NCBI GenBank assembly: GCA_963924555.1 | Contig: OZ004593.1 | Span: 3,220,480 to 3,284,479 of the forward strand | Length of the DNA: 64,000 nucleotides | Source: Crambe crambe | Taxonomy: Eukaryota > Porifera > Demospongiae > Poecilosclerida > Crambeidae | Direction: 5' to 3' | In this document: one piece after another, positions 10,788-20,055 of the stretch | How positions within the stretch are numbered: position 1 is the first letter of the stretch | Layout of the letters: each line of letters opens with the position of its first letter | Notes under the pieces: generated by a model | Seen by the model: the letters and a program-made list of their open reading frames with translations, nothing else | Databases searched by the model: none | Told to the model about the DNA's origin: nothing | Made by a program: the position numbers and the translations under genes

Positions 10788-12971
10788 ATGGCTGAACGTG
10801 ACGTTGTTGAAAAAAGTGTTGAAGGTCTTGAGAAAGAGATTACTTGTAGTATTTGTCACAATCACTATGTGGAACCCAAGGTTCTCCCTTGCCTCCATTA
10901 TTACTGTAAACAATGTATTCACACGCTGTCCCAAAGGACTGGCACACTTTCTTGCCCAGAGTGTCGTAAAGATGCAATTGTCCCCCAAGGTGACACAGAC
11001 AAGCTTCCAACAGCTTTCTTTGTCAACTGTCTGAAAGAGTTACACTCCAAACTGGAGCAAGCTCATGGTAAGAGGGACACCAAGTGTGAAATGTGTCCTG
11101 GGGACAAAGCTGAGGCTTTCTGTCGACAGTGTGCTAAGTTAATCTGTGAAAAGTGCATTGAATCTCATCATCGAATGATAATATTTGCTAGCCACAAGAT
11201 TGCTTTTCTTAATGATCCTAAGTAGGGACCTCAAGAGATCACTGTGAAAAAACCACCCATTCAAATGTGTGAAGAACATGACGAAGTGATGAAGATTTAC
11301 TGCTTCGATTGTAGCCGTCTCATCTGCCGTGATTGTAGAGACATAGACCATGCTGGTCATGAATACGAGTTTGTCAAGAAATCTGCTCCTGAAATAAGGA
11401 AGAAGCTGACAGAGCAGCTGAACCCCCTAAAAGAGCTGAAGAAGAATCTATCTCATGCTTTAGACAATATAGAGAGCACTAAATATGAGATAAAAGCCCA
11501 GGGTAATAATGCTGTGACCAATAATATCAACAAATCTTTTGATGAGCTTGTTAGGATCATCGAAAATCACCGGCAAGAACTGTTGAAGGAGGCTGCACTG
11601 AAAGTGACGGAGAAATTGGAGCATTTGTCTGCCCAGGAGAAGAGTTTATCCATGACCAGTACAGGCATCCAGAGTGTGGTCGAATATATTGAACTCTGTG
11701 TTGAAGATTCGACTAATGATGAGATTCTGTGTATGCATGCTGAAATCAAGACCTACATTGAGAAAAATATTAAAGAGCATTGGAAGGAAATGAAAAGTCT
11801 CGAGCCAGTGGAAGAGGTGGACATAGGGGTGGAAGTGAACTGTTCTGAGGACTTGAGGAAACTTTGCCAAACTCAAGCTAAACTTACAATTGATCCTGCT
11901 AAATTTGGTGTAAGCGGTGAACAAATGAGAACTGCTGAGATCGGAGGGGTGTATGGATTCTCCCTCACGCTTAATCTGAAACACGCTAGACTGGACTGCC
12001 ACTCAAAGTCACTGGTGAATGGTACTATTGTTCGATGTACCATTGACCAAAATGAAGGCAAGGAATATCATGTTTCATGCACACCTACCATTCGTGGACG
12101 TCATGAACTGACTGTCACTATGAATGGACAAGAAGTAGCTGGTAGTCCCTTCCCTGTGTTTGTCTCTATCCATCCGAATAAACTACAAAAGCCCGTCAAA
12201 ATCATCCCTGGACTGAAGAATCTAACAGGTGTAGCTATAAATTCACTGGGAGAAATCATTTTGAGTGCAGTTACTGAGTCTGGTGGAGATGTGGTAGTGT
12301 TGGATAAGGAGGGAAAAATAAGAAAAATAAATTACGAGTTTCGACACCCCTCCAATGTAGCTATCGATAGCGAGGATAACATTTTTTACGTGGATTACGA
12401 AGACAGCAACCTTTTGAAATTCAATTCAAACCTGAAAATTGTTATAAAAAAGCGAACGAAGCAAATTAATCCTGGATATGCTGGTTTGGCTCTATTTGGG
12501 GATGAGGTTGTGGTATCTGAGCGACACAACAATTGTACACTTGAAGTATTCAACACGAAACTGGAGTACGTAAGGAAGATTGTTTCACCAATTGGAGGTA
12601 GAGGAAACTTTGATCGTGTAGCAGTGGATAATTATGGAAATCTGTATGTTGGTGTCCATGATGAGACGAATCCCCGTATTGAAGTCCTCACCAATGGTGG
12701 TGAATTCCTGCGTTTAATAGGTTTCGACGGGAATGGCGTGAACCTTTTAAGTTATCCAATTGGCTTGTGTGTAGCTAACCAATATGTTTATGTGGCTGAT
12801 CATGACTACCACAACATATCCATATTTACCACTGATGGGAAATATGTGACCTCGTTTGGACGACCTGGTCATGATAAAGGTGAATTGAGATTTCCACATG
12901 GAGTGTTTATGGATAGGGATGGTTTTATACATATTTGTGACCGTGGAAATGAAAGACTTCATATTTTTTAA
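10788..12971 (+). pseudogene. TRIM-NHL protein gene with one nonsense codon (RING split from the rest)
   Basis: Single-exon gene of 728 codons, collinear with the intact gene at 22437. Codons 1-145 encode a C3HC4 RING (C20, C23, C35, H37, C40, C43, C56, C59) and B-box 1. Codon 146 is TAG (11223-11225) where the intact copy has GAG. The frame then stays open for 575 codons: B-box 2 (MCEEHDE...CFDC...CRDC), coiled coil, filamin-type repeat and NHL repeats, ending at 12971. No other lesion was seen, so this is either a very young pseudogene, a polymorphic stop, or a locus making a RING-only peptide. TRIM-NHL proteins of the TRIM2/3/71 type are E3 ligases and RNA binders in other animals. Confidence 0.85.
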
Positions 12972-13319
12972 ATAATAATAATTATTATAGTGTGTATGTA
13001 TAGTTTATGATTATGGTTTGTGTGCTGACTTGTTATGTGTGTGGACTTTCTTTTATGGAATTTTGTTTATTCTTTCCTGCTGTTTGCTGTATGATTATAA
13101 ATATAGTTATAGCTAATGTTGATTGTGTGTTATTTGAGAGATAATAAAACATTTGCTCCACTACATTTTGGCGACAGTCGTGGGATCAGTTGTACTCCAC
13201 AAGGTCTAGTTTAATAGTGAATAATGGAACCTCCAAATAATGGACACACTTGGGACCCAGCACTTCGTTTGTAGAATCTAGATCCCTACCTACCCCTGAT
13301 TAAACTTATGACCTCCCTG
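12972..13319. other. 3' flank of TRIM-NHL copy C
   Basis: An AATAAA signal at 13142 (GATAATAAAACATTTGCTCC) is shared by all TRIM-NHL copies. It is followed by an LTR-end/PBS-like string and a MITE end (CCTCCAAATAATGGACACAC). No gene was seen. Confidence 0.5.
13169..13190 (+). other. Primer-binding-site-like sequence after TRIM-NHL copy C
   Basis: CTACA is followed by TT and TGGCGACAGTCGTGGGATC. This has the form of an LTR 3' end plus a tRNA-complementary primer-binding site (TGG plus tRNA acceptor-stem complement). The equivalent at 24768 reads TGGCGACAGTGGTGGGATC. No LTR was delimited, so the reading is tentative. Confidence 0.3.
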
Positions 13320-13672
13320 ATTCATCACTAGTCTGGCATAGCCACACCCCCGAGCGTGAAGCGCAAGGTGATCTGGAAACACTGTGTTGTCAGAAAATAT
13401 GCTACAGTGCATGAATATCATTACCTCTATTTTCTTCTTAAGAGTGTACTTTCATATGCAGAGAAGCACCCTCTTCAGGACTCTCATCCAAATCACAGAC
13501 TGAAGATTTCAACAGTGAGAGCACATGCTTGGATTTTAAAGCATCAAGGAGCGTCCTGTTATACTTCTTTTCCACAACCATAGAATCATTTTGTTACACT
13601 GCAGCATATAATTATGTTGTTTTATTACTTAGCTATCGCCATGATCACGAGCTGACCTTAATGGAAATGTTA
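13320..13672. mobile_element. Second copy of the TIR element seen at 876-1702, internally deleted
   Basis: It shares CACTAGTCTGG, TAGCCACACCCC and the tail CGAGCTGACC.TAATGGAAAT with the element in copy A's intron. It ends where the gypsy-like sequence begins. Confidence 0.4.
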
Positions 13673-13689
13673 CCCGGACATCATTTCGA

Positions 13690-14560
13690 GCTAATCAGCC
13701 ACTACTGACACTCCTGAATCAACACAAGTCCACATCTGAGCAGGATCAGGAGATGGGCATTGTTTCTTTCCACATGAGAGTATACCATCAAATTCAGAAC
13801 CCCAACCACCGAGAAACATGGAAACACTGACGCTCTCAGTAGACTACTGAAACCGTACTTTCAGAAAAAGCACAAGTTGGCAATACACCAAGGTTGCCTC
13901 TGGGGAGCACAAGTCATTATTCCACCAAAACCAAGGAAGACCGTATTGACTGAGCTACATGTGGGACACCCTGGGAGTTCACAAATGAAGTTACCACAAA
14001 GGATGATATATTTGGTGGCCAAGTTTGAATGCAGAGATTGAAGCCGGAGTGAATGAATGTCAGGCTTGTCAGATGGCACAACCCTCACCACCATCTGCCC
14101 CATTACATCCTTGGAGCTGGCCTAGTCAACCATGGTCCAGACTCCACATTGATTTTGCTGGTCCAATAGAAGGACACATGCTGTTAGTGCTCGTGGATGC
14201 CCATAGCAAATGGATGGAAGTGTTTCCTACCAAGAACTCAAACACCAACGTGGTGATAGAGGAAAGTGTTCTCATGGTTTGGCTTACCAGAGATTCTCGT
14301 CTCAGACAACGGATCTGTTAGTGAGGAGTTTAACCACATCTTGCTCAGAAATGGAGTGAGATAAGTTACTTCAGCTCCATACTATCCTGCTACTAGCTAA
14401 TGGCCTAGCAGAAAGAGCGGTCCAGATTATGAAGAAAGGCTGTTTGCAGTTCAAAAAAAGCAACAAGGCAGTCAAGTAACCCCTTACCCATCACCAGTAT
14501 TACCAAACTACGAGCTAACTATTCCTACTTCACTCCCTTTATACCATCTTGGCCTATCAT
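13690..14560 (+). mobile_element. Ty3/gypsy retrotransposon remnant: integrase region
   Basis: A reading frame at 13860-14015 gives KLAIHQGCLWGAQVIIPPKP and ELHVGHPGSSQMK. A shifted frame gives an H2C2-type linker (NECQACQMAQPSPPSAPLHP) and the start of the integrase core (RLHIDFAGPIEGHMLLVLVD, AHSKWMEVFPT). After 14290 the frame changes again (EILVSDNGSVSEEFNH). Frameshifts and lost segments show it is dead. A copy of another repeat is inserted after about 14440. Confidence 0.85.
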
Positions 14561-14716
14561 AATCAATAAATGGATTTAACCATTGTCGTAACTTGGGTTT
14601 GTTTAGAGCAGCCCAGCCCAGAGTCTATCTCAAGTTTTAATATACATTGAACAACTACTTACTCTACACTGGAATTATGACACACAATCAAAATCAAGCC
14701 TTAAAAAAATCAGATC

Positions 14717-14993
14717 CAGGGGCAGATCCAGCAATTTTGAAAGGGGGGGGGGGGGGGGGGTGACCAACATGCCCCTCTTGTGGAAGCAAAAAATTGGTTA
14801 AAGCTAGAATCCCTTTAGAGAACAAACACAAAATGGTCAATAATCCAAAAAGTATGGAAGTTTGGAATAATCGTCTTTTGTGCTGCATTATAAACCTATT
14901 AACAACTTGTCAACAAATGCAACTTCAAAATTAAAAAAAAGGGGGGGGGGGGGGGTCTAGACCCCCTGGACTCCTACCCTGGATCTGCCCCTG
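14717..14993. mobile_element. MITE with 15-bp perfect TIRs and 5-bp target duplication
   Basis: The ends are CAGGGGCAGATCCAG and CTGGATCTGCCCCTG, with AGATC directly on both sides (14712-14716 and 14994-14998). Long G-runs flank the interior. The matching unfilled site lies at about 16480 (CAGATCTAGCATCAAC) in a related gypsy-end sequence. The termini resemble hAT-type elements. Confidence 0.8.
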
Positions 14994-15760
14994 AGATCTA
15001 ACATCAACATTATTTTTACATACAATAACATGTTGTTCCGGAATAAAATGTCAAGTTTTTCCTTTACCTCTACCGCGAGGTCCATCCAGCCAATCAGGTT
15101 GGTTTCGCTGTCGACTGGGATGTGCAACTTCCTCACAGGAGTCTGTGCAGTTTTCTGTGGTGTTGGTGTAGCCGGCGTTTCAACAGATGTGTGGTTCTTC
15201 AAGACCACTGGTGAACTTGTCTCCTCAGTAGTGAGCGTTGACACTGGCTCGGCTACTGGTTCTCCCGTCTCTAGGTCTCCATTAGGATTCTCAAGAGGAT
15301 CTGGTATGCCATTTCCACATAGTTCAGCTGGAGATGTGTCCACTTCAATCACTCTCTCCTCTTCCTCCTCTTGTTGAGATCCTACCTCCCGCAGATCATT
15401 ATTACGGTGCCTGATACGGTCTTGATGTCTTCTCTGAGACTCACAATTTGCCCACTGGTAAAGGGTCGGCGCGGGAGACTACAGAAAGGACACTGGACCA
15501 GTGATTTCCGCAATAGTTCCAGGTACCAAAATGTTTACTGTAGACTCAATCTCCTACTCGAAATGATCTTTCTCGAGCAGTGGCATCATGATTCTCCTGC
15601 TGTTTCTTTTGACGTGGTTCCATCTTGTCAGCAAGGTGTGGTTGTCCAGTCTTGACCTCGGGCGACGTCCCAATAATAATTCACCAGGTGAAATTCCTGT
15701 GGTCGTATGTGGTGTGAGTCGATAGGCCATCTAAATCCAAGCAAGTTTGGCTTCAAGGAC
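14994..15760 (-). mobile_element. Ty3/gypsy remnant: pol C-terminal end, minus orientation
   Basis: The minus-strand frame 15352-14957 encodes an acidic/Pro-rich tail after integrase (VIEVDTSPAELCGNG, TPATPTPQKTAQTPVRKL). Upstream it carries decayed integrase C-terminal motifs (IRHRNNDLREVGSQQEEEEE). A sister copy in plus orientation is at 16680-17340, forming a large inverted arrangement. Confidence 0.7.
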
Positions 15761-15829
15761 CAGATTCTTTCTTGAGGCCATCAGAATAAATATTTTTGAT
15801 GTAGCTATAATATCTGCCCAAAAAAAGCA

Positions 15830-16265
15830 CATTAGTGAAAGAATACAATTGTGACAAGTAAGTGCAAAAAATTTCTTCTAAATAAAAAGTGAAGTAGGGA
15901 TAGCCATAAAATTTAGCTACATTCCTATCACTCCTACCCCTCCTAATTTCAGTATCCATGCCCATATATATACCCAACTTACGTAAATCCCTACTCTTCA
16001 CTCCCCCTTCAGCAATAAGTGAGTCAAGTAATCCCTTACCCATACCCATCACCAAACTCAAGAATCACAGCAATCATATTATTACAAAACTACTACTCCT
16101 ACTTCACTCCTAGGCCTCCTTAGGAGTGAAGTAGGAGTAGTAGTTTTGTAATAATATGATTGCTGTGAAATGATCGTTGGTGATGGGTAAGGGGTTACTT
16201 GACTGAAGTTCACTCTCTTGTTGCTGAACTTTTTTGAACTACACACAGCCATCCCTACTTCTCTT
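15830..16265. repeat. Interspersed repeat in inverted copies forming a 47-bp perfect palindrome
   Basis: The sequence at 15840-16112 is the reverse complement of the repeat at 33753-34010 (TAGGAGTGAAGTAGGA, GGTGATGGGTA, GAGTGAAGAGTAGGGAT). A second partial copy runs 16121-16265 in the opposite orientation. Where they meet, 16066-16112 and 16121-16167 are exact inverted complements with an 8-bp spacer. It is non-coding. Confidence 0.8.
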
Positions 16266-16269
16266 TATT

Positions 16270-17340
16270 ATTTAGAATAAATATTTTTTACTTTATATAC
16301 ATTGAACTGAACAACTACTTCTCTTACTCTACACTCTAATATATAAAAATGAGACAATTGTCAATTTTACACCAGTAATGATTTAACCACAACAGGAAAT
16401 AATTACTACACTCCCCTTCCCTTAAATGAGAACATAAAGGAATTATGACACACAATCAAAATCAAGCCTAAATAACAGATCTAGCATCAACATTATTTTT
16501 ACATACAATAACATACAATGGTACCAGTTTAGTGTTGTTCCAGAATATCTTTACCTCTACCTCGACGTCCATCCAGATATAGCTACATCAGATAAAGTTA
16601 TTCTAAATAAAAAGGAGAAGTAGGGATGGCCTCAAGAAAGAAAATTCTGGTACCCTTGAAGCCAAATTTGCTCGGATTTTAATGGCCTATCTATCAACTC
16701 ACACCACATACGACCACTGGAATTTCACCTGCTGAATTATTATTATTGGGATGTCAGCCGAGGTCAAGACTGGACCTCTTGAAACCACACCTTGCTGACA
16801 AGATGGAAGCACGTCAAAAGAAACAGCAGGAGAATCATGATACCACTGCTCAAGAAAGATCATTTCAAGTAGGAGATTGAGTTTACAGTAAACATTTTGG
16901 ACAAGGACAAAAGTGGTTACCTGGAACTATTGCGGAAATCACTGGTCCAGTGTCCTTTCTGGTCAAGTTGACCAGTGGGAAAATTGTGAGAAGACCATAA
17001 TTATCAGGCACCGTAAAAGTGATCTGGGGGAGGTCACTGCATCTCAACAGGAGGAGGAGGAAGAGGAGAGAGTGATTGAAGTGGACACATCTCCAGCTGA
17101 ACCATGTGGAAATGGCCTCCTGAGAATACTTAGAGACAGGAGAACAAGCAGCTGAGCCAGCGTCAACGCCCACTACTGAGGAGACAAGCTCACCAGTGGT
17201 CTTGGAGAACCCCACAGCCGTTGAAATGCCGGCTACACCAACACCACAGAAAACTGCACAGACTTCTGTGAGAAAGTTGTATCCCAGTCAACAGCGAAAC
17301 CAACCTGATTGGCTGGGCTGGATGCCAAAAAAAAAGCCAC
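16270..17340 (+). mobile_element. Ty3/gypsy remnant: LTR-proximal piece and pol C-terminal end
   Basis: 16270-16580 matches 14630-15100 (GAACAACTACTT, ACACACAATCAAAATCAAGC, CAACATTATTTTTACATAC). From 16680 the plus strand gives a decayed integrase C-terminus (KWLPGTIAEITGPVSFLVK) and the acidic tail VIEVDTSPAEPCGNG seen also at 15350 on the other strand. Stops and frameshifts are present throughout. Confidence 0.7.
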
Positions 17341-17845
17341 TTATGGTCACATTAGTGAAAGAATACAATTGTCATAGCTAGCAGTACTGATAGGGTCTGG
17401 GATTATATCTTTATGGCACAGTGGCAAGAGAAACTGTTTTCATGCTAGCTATGAGATCTCTTTGCTGCTGTTGTCATTGTAGTTTGTGGGGGGAACCTTT
17501 TGTTTGGCTGATAACCAGGACATTTGGCAAGCACATTCATAGTTATGTCCATATTCAACTTGTCCCGATCCCAAGTGCTGCCTGATACATAATTCAACAT
17601 GCTAAAAAGTGCTTTTATTGTGTAGTAGCTGTCTGGTACAAGCTTGCAATTGTCTGAGCTGCCTGGTACAGAGCTAGTTCAACAGCATGCTAGCAAGTTA
17701 ACTTGAATTGTGTGGTAATAGTCTATGGATCAAAGATTACACAACTACATTAGATGATACAAATAGCTAGAGGTATCAAAGTATACACAACAAGATAAAA
17801 CAATGGGCTAGCTAATAGCCAATGGGTTGTATAACATAACTGAGG
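17341..17845. other. Intergenic, nothing recognised
   Basis: No gene, strong repeat or conserved motif was seen, apart from a short string (CACATTAGTGAAAGAATAC) shared with 15830. Confidence 0.5.
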
Positions 17846-18915
17846 TTATGAAATATCCTCTCCAGTTCTCCAGTTCTTTGTAATGCCTTCGCGTGTAATC
17901 TTTTCATAAGCTGGTTTACCCTTATTCCAGTATAATGTCTCAAAGTGAGGCCTTCCGTGCAGCAAAGACTTGTGTTCATAGTGAATATCATCTTTGACTA
18001 TTTTGATCAAGTACTTTCCTGCTGCATCTTTGTCTTTCTTGCTAGTGAATATCAAAAAAACTGGCTTTTCACTTGACGATTTGTAATTAAGTTTTGAAGG
18101 ACACAGCATTCTGATTGCTCCAAAGTTCTCTTCTTTTGATTCAATTTTATCCTTCAAAAAGTGCCAAAAGCCTGTCAGTACTTCATAGTCCAGAGAAAGT
18201 ATCCATCTACCATGCACTTCTTCTGAACTGAATGGTTCTGGTGCATTCACAACATTTACATGCCAAACATCTTCCTTATCACGTCTTTGACCACGGCACA
18301 AAGAACCTTCACATTCAAAGGACGGCTTTCCATTATTCCAATAAATGGTCTTTATTGTAACCTTCTTGCCTCCAACGAAAGCATAATTATACTTAAGGGT
18401 GTCTTCATCCGTTTTATACTTGATATCTTGTTGGACCAGCTCGATCAGTTTAAAGCCAATGTCATCCATGTTGTACTCACATGTGTATACACAAATAACA
18501 CCTACTGTGCTTGGTCCTGGCCCTGCGATGCTTGGGTTATATCTCATAGTGCAACACTTGGCATCTGTGCAGCCTTGCAAGTTATCAGTTAGTATGGCCA
18601 TTCGTATCTTCTCCCATGTGTCATCAATCTCGTCATAGTGTTTAAAAACCAGCCACTTGCCTAAAATTTGTGAATCTGGATCACTACGGCGTCGTGCATA
18701 AATGATCCAATGGACACTTTGGACTTCTGATGGCTTAAGAGGATTCTTCGTTTCACATGTTTCCAATATCCCACTATCTACGTCTGTAATAATTTATACA
18801 ATCACATAGTAAACTAGATCAGTCACAAATACTTATACTTAGTAGACTTACCTACAATGAAATCGTTAATGTCATACTCCTTAGTCGCGTCCACTGATCG
18901 CTTACAGCCTGCCAT
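17846..18915 (-). CDS. Tandem DUF1917/BLES03-like (eIF4E-like fold) protein, intact copy D
   Basis: Exon 1 is 18852-18915 (ATG at 18915, donor GTAAGT) and exon 2 is 17846-18783 (acceptor TTACAG), joined in phase 1 to give 333 aa. Two homologous halves are visible. The first, about residues 45-180, has GKWLVF, TWEKIR, GVICVYTCEYNMDDIGFK and TIYWNNGKPSFE. The second, about 195-320, has HGRWILSLD, GFWHFLKD, FGAIRMLCPSK, PVFLIFTSKKDKDAAGKY and TLYWNKGKPAYE. The spacing GRWL / FW / GA / IxT resembles the DUF1917-BLES03 family and, beyond it, eIF4E. The cap-stacking Trp-Glu pair of eIF4E is not evident, so cap binding is doubtful. It would be a soluble protein, with no signal or membrane segment. 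Head-to-head with TRIM-NHL 22437. Confidence 0.8.
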
Positions 18916-18931
18916 GTTTACTTCTCTTTCA

Positions 18932-18964
18932 GACGTCACGCCCAGATTACAATGCGCATGCGTG
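18932..18964. promoter_or_regulatory. CRE-like and NRF1-like motifs, copy D
   Basis: AGACGTCACG then ATGCGCATGCGTG, 20-50 bp upstream of the DUF1917 start. They are conserved in order in copies B and C while flanking sequence drifts. Confidence 0.4.
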
Positions 18965-18994
18965 CATTATAAATAGTACATCAGCCTCAGGGCA

Positions 18995-20055
18995 GGCCGG
19001 CCTGTCACGAAATATTTGGTCCGAGGAAATATTTTGTCCGGGGCGGACGAAAATTTTGCAATTTTTTGTCCGGCGCTGCCATAAATTGTCCTCTTGAGAA
19101 CAAAGCCTCTCTTCACTATCTTTTCCCTGATTGACCTCATTGCATGCATTAGCTATAATAGCTACTAGCCATTGATCACTGCATGCAGTTTCAGTCTGGG
19201 TAACACAGTCAGCTATCATAACAGTTGGTTCAACCAACAAGTCAAACCCCTCTATACCAACTCTGGTTTTTATCATCTGTGCTCTAGCTAATGTCTGGAG
19301 GGGACAAAATTATCATATTATTGTCCAGTGAGACAAAATACGGCAGCCATATTTTGTCTATAATTATAGCTAGCTAATTATAAAGTAGCCATGCATATCA
19401 GCTTCCATATAATACAAGTTGGTAGGGTCATACAAAAACAACAAAACAACAACAACAACAACACAACAAGCATATATCTATAGCTAATAGCTATAATAGC
19501 AGAAGTCTTCAGAATTCATACATGGTTCCTGTCTCAGTTCCAAGAATTCAGTGGAGTAGCTAGCTAACTAGCCATGTCTTTTGTGAAGGGTATAGTTAAA
19601 ATTAAAATGTTTGTACAATAAATTTCACTTATAAAGTTTGCACATTGCCATCGGTAGAATAACTGAATCTCACATGATAATGCCTTGCATTTATTGCAGA
19701 AATAGCCAGCTGCAAAACTTAGTTACTTTATAGCTATGTGCATGTGATTTAACTGATAGCTAGCTGCTATTTGTTACAGTATTTGTCGAGATAAAAAAAT
19801 GTCTGAGCATTATAGTCTCCTGGACAGAATGTAGCAGTTATATTTTGTCCGAGCAAAATATAACTGCTTATATGTAGCTAGCTATAATTGTCTGGATGAA
19901 ATTGCAATAGGTTTGGACAAAAAATATTGGGGGACAAAATATGGCAAGAGGGGACCAAATATTGCAACCAGATTTGGTCCATGAGGACAAAATATGGCTG
20001 CCATATTTTGTCCTCATGGACCAAATCTAGCAGGACCAAATATGGCATGACAGGC
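18995..20055. mobile_element. About 1.06-kb insertion with TIRs and many TTTTGTCC repeats
   Basis: Pair C runs straight from the promoter into ACAGGGTAATTCTGAGG, whereas pair D is interrupted here. The left end CCGGCCTGTCACG, followed by AATATTTGGTCC, is mirrored by the right end complement CCGGCCTGTCATG with ATATTTGGTCC. Multiple ATTTTGTCC/GGACAAAAT inverted motifs fill the interior, with no open frame of interest. A CAACAACAACAA run lies near 19440. Confidence 0.6.

Noticed and set aside
14025-14321. Host gene encoding an integrase-like protein
   Set aside because: The frame is broken on both sides and flanked by other decayed gypsy pol pieces, so it is a retrotransposon remnant, not a domesticated gene.
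14694-14888. Small minus-strand frame rich in proline
   Set aside because: It lies in the MITE at 14717-14993 and its proline run is the poly-G tract read in reverse.
18260-18638. Plus-strand frames opposite the DUF1917 gene, recurring at 179, 318, 8926 and 9122
   Set aside because: They recur only because the gene is duplicated. They read antisense to conserved coding sequence and lack start or splice support.
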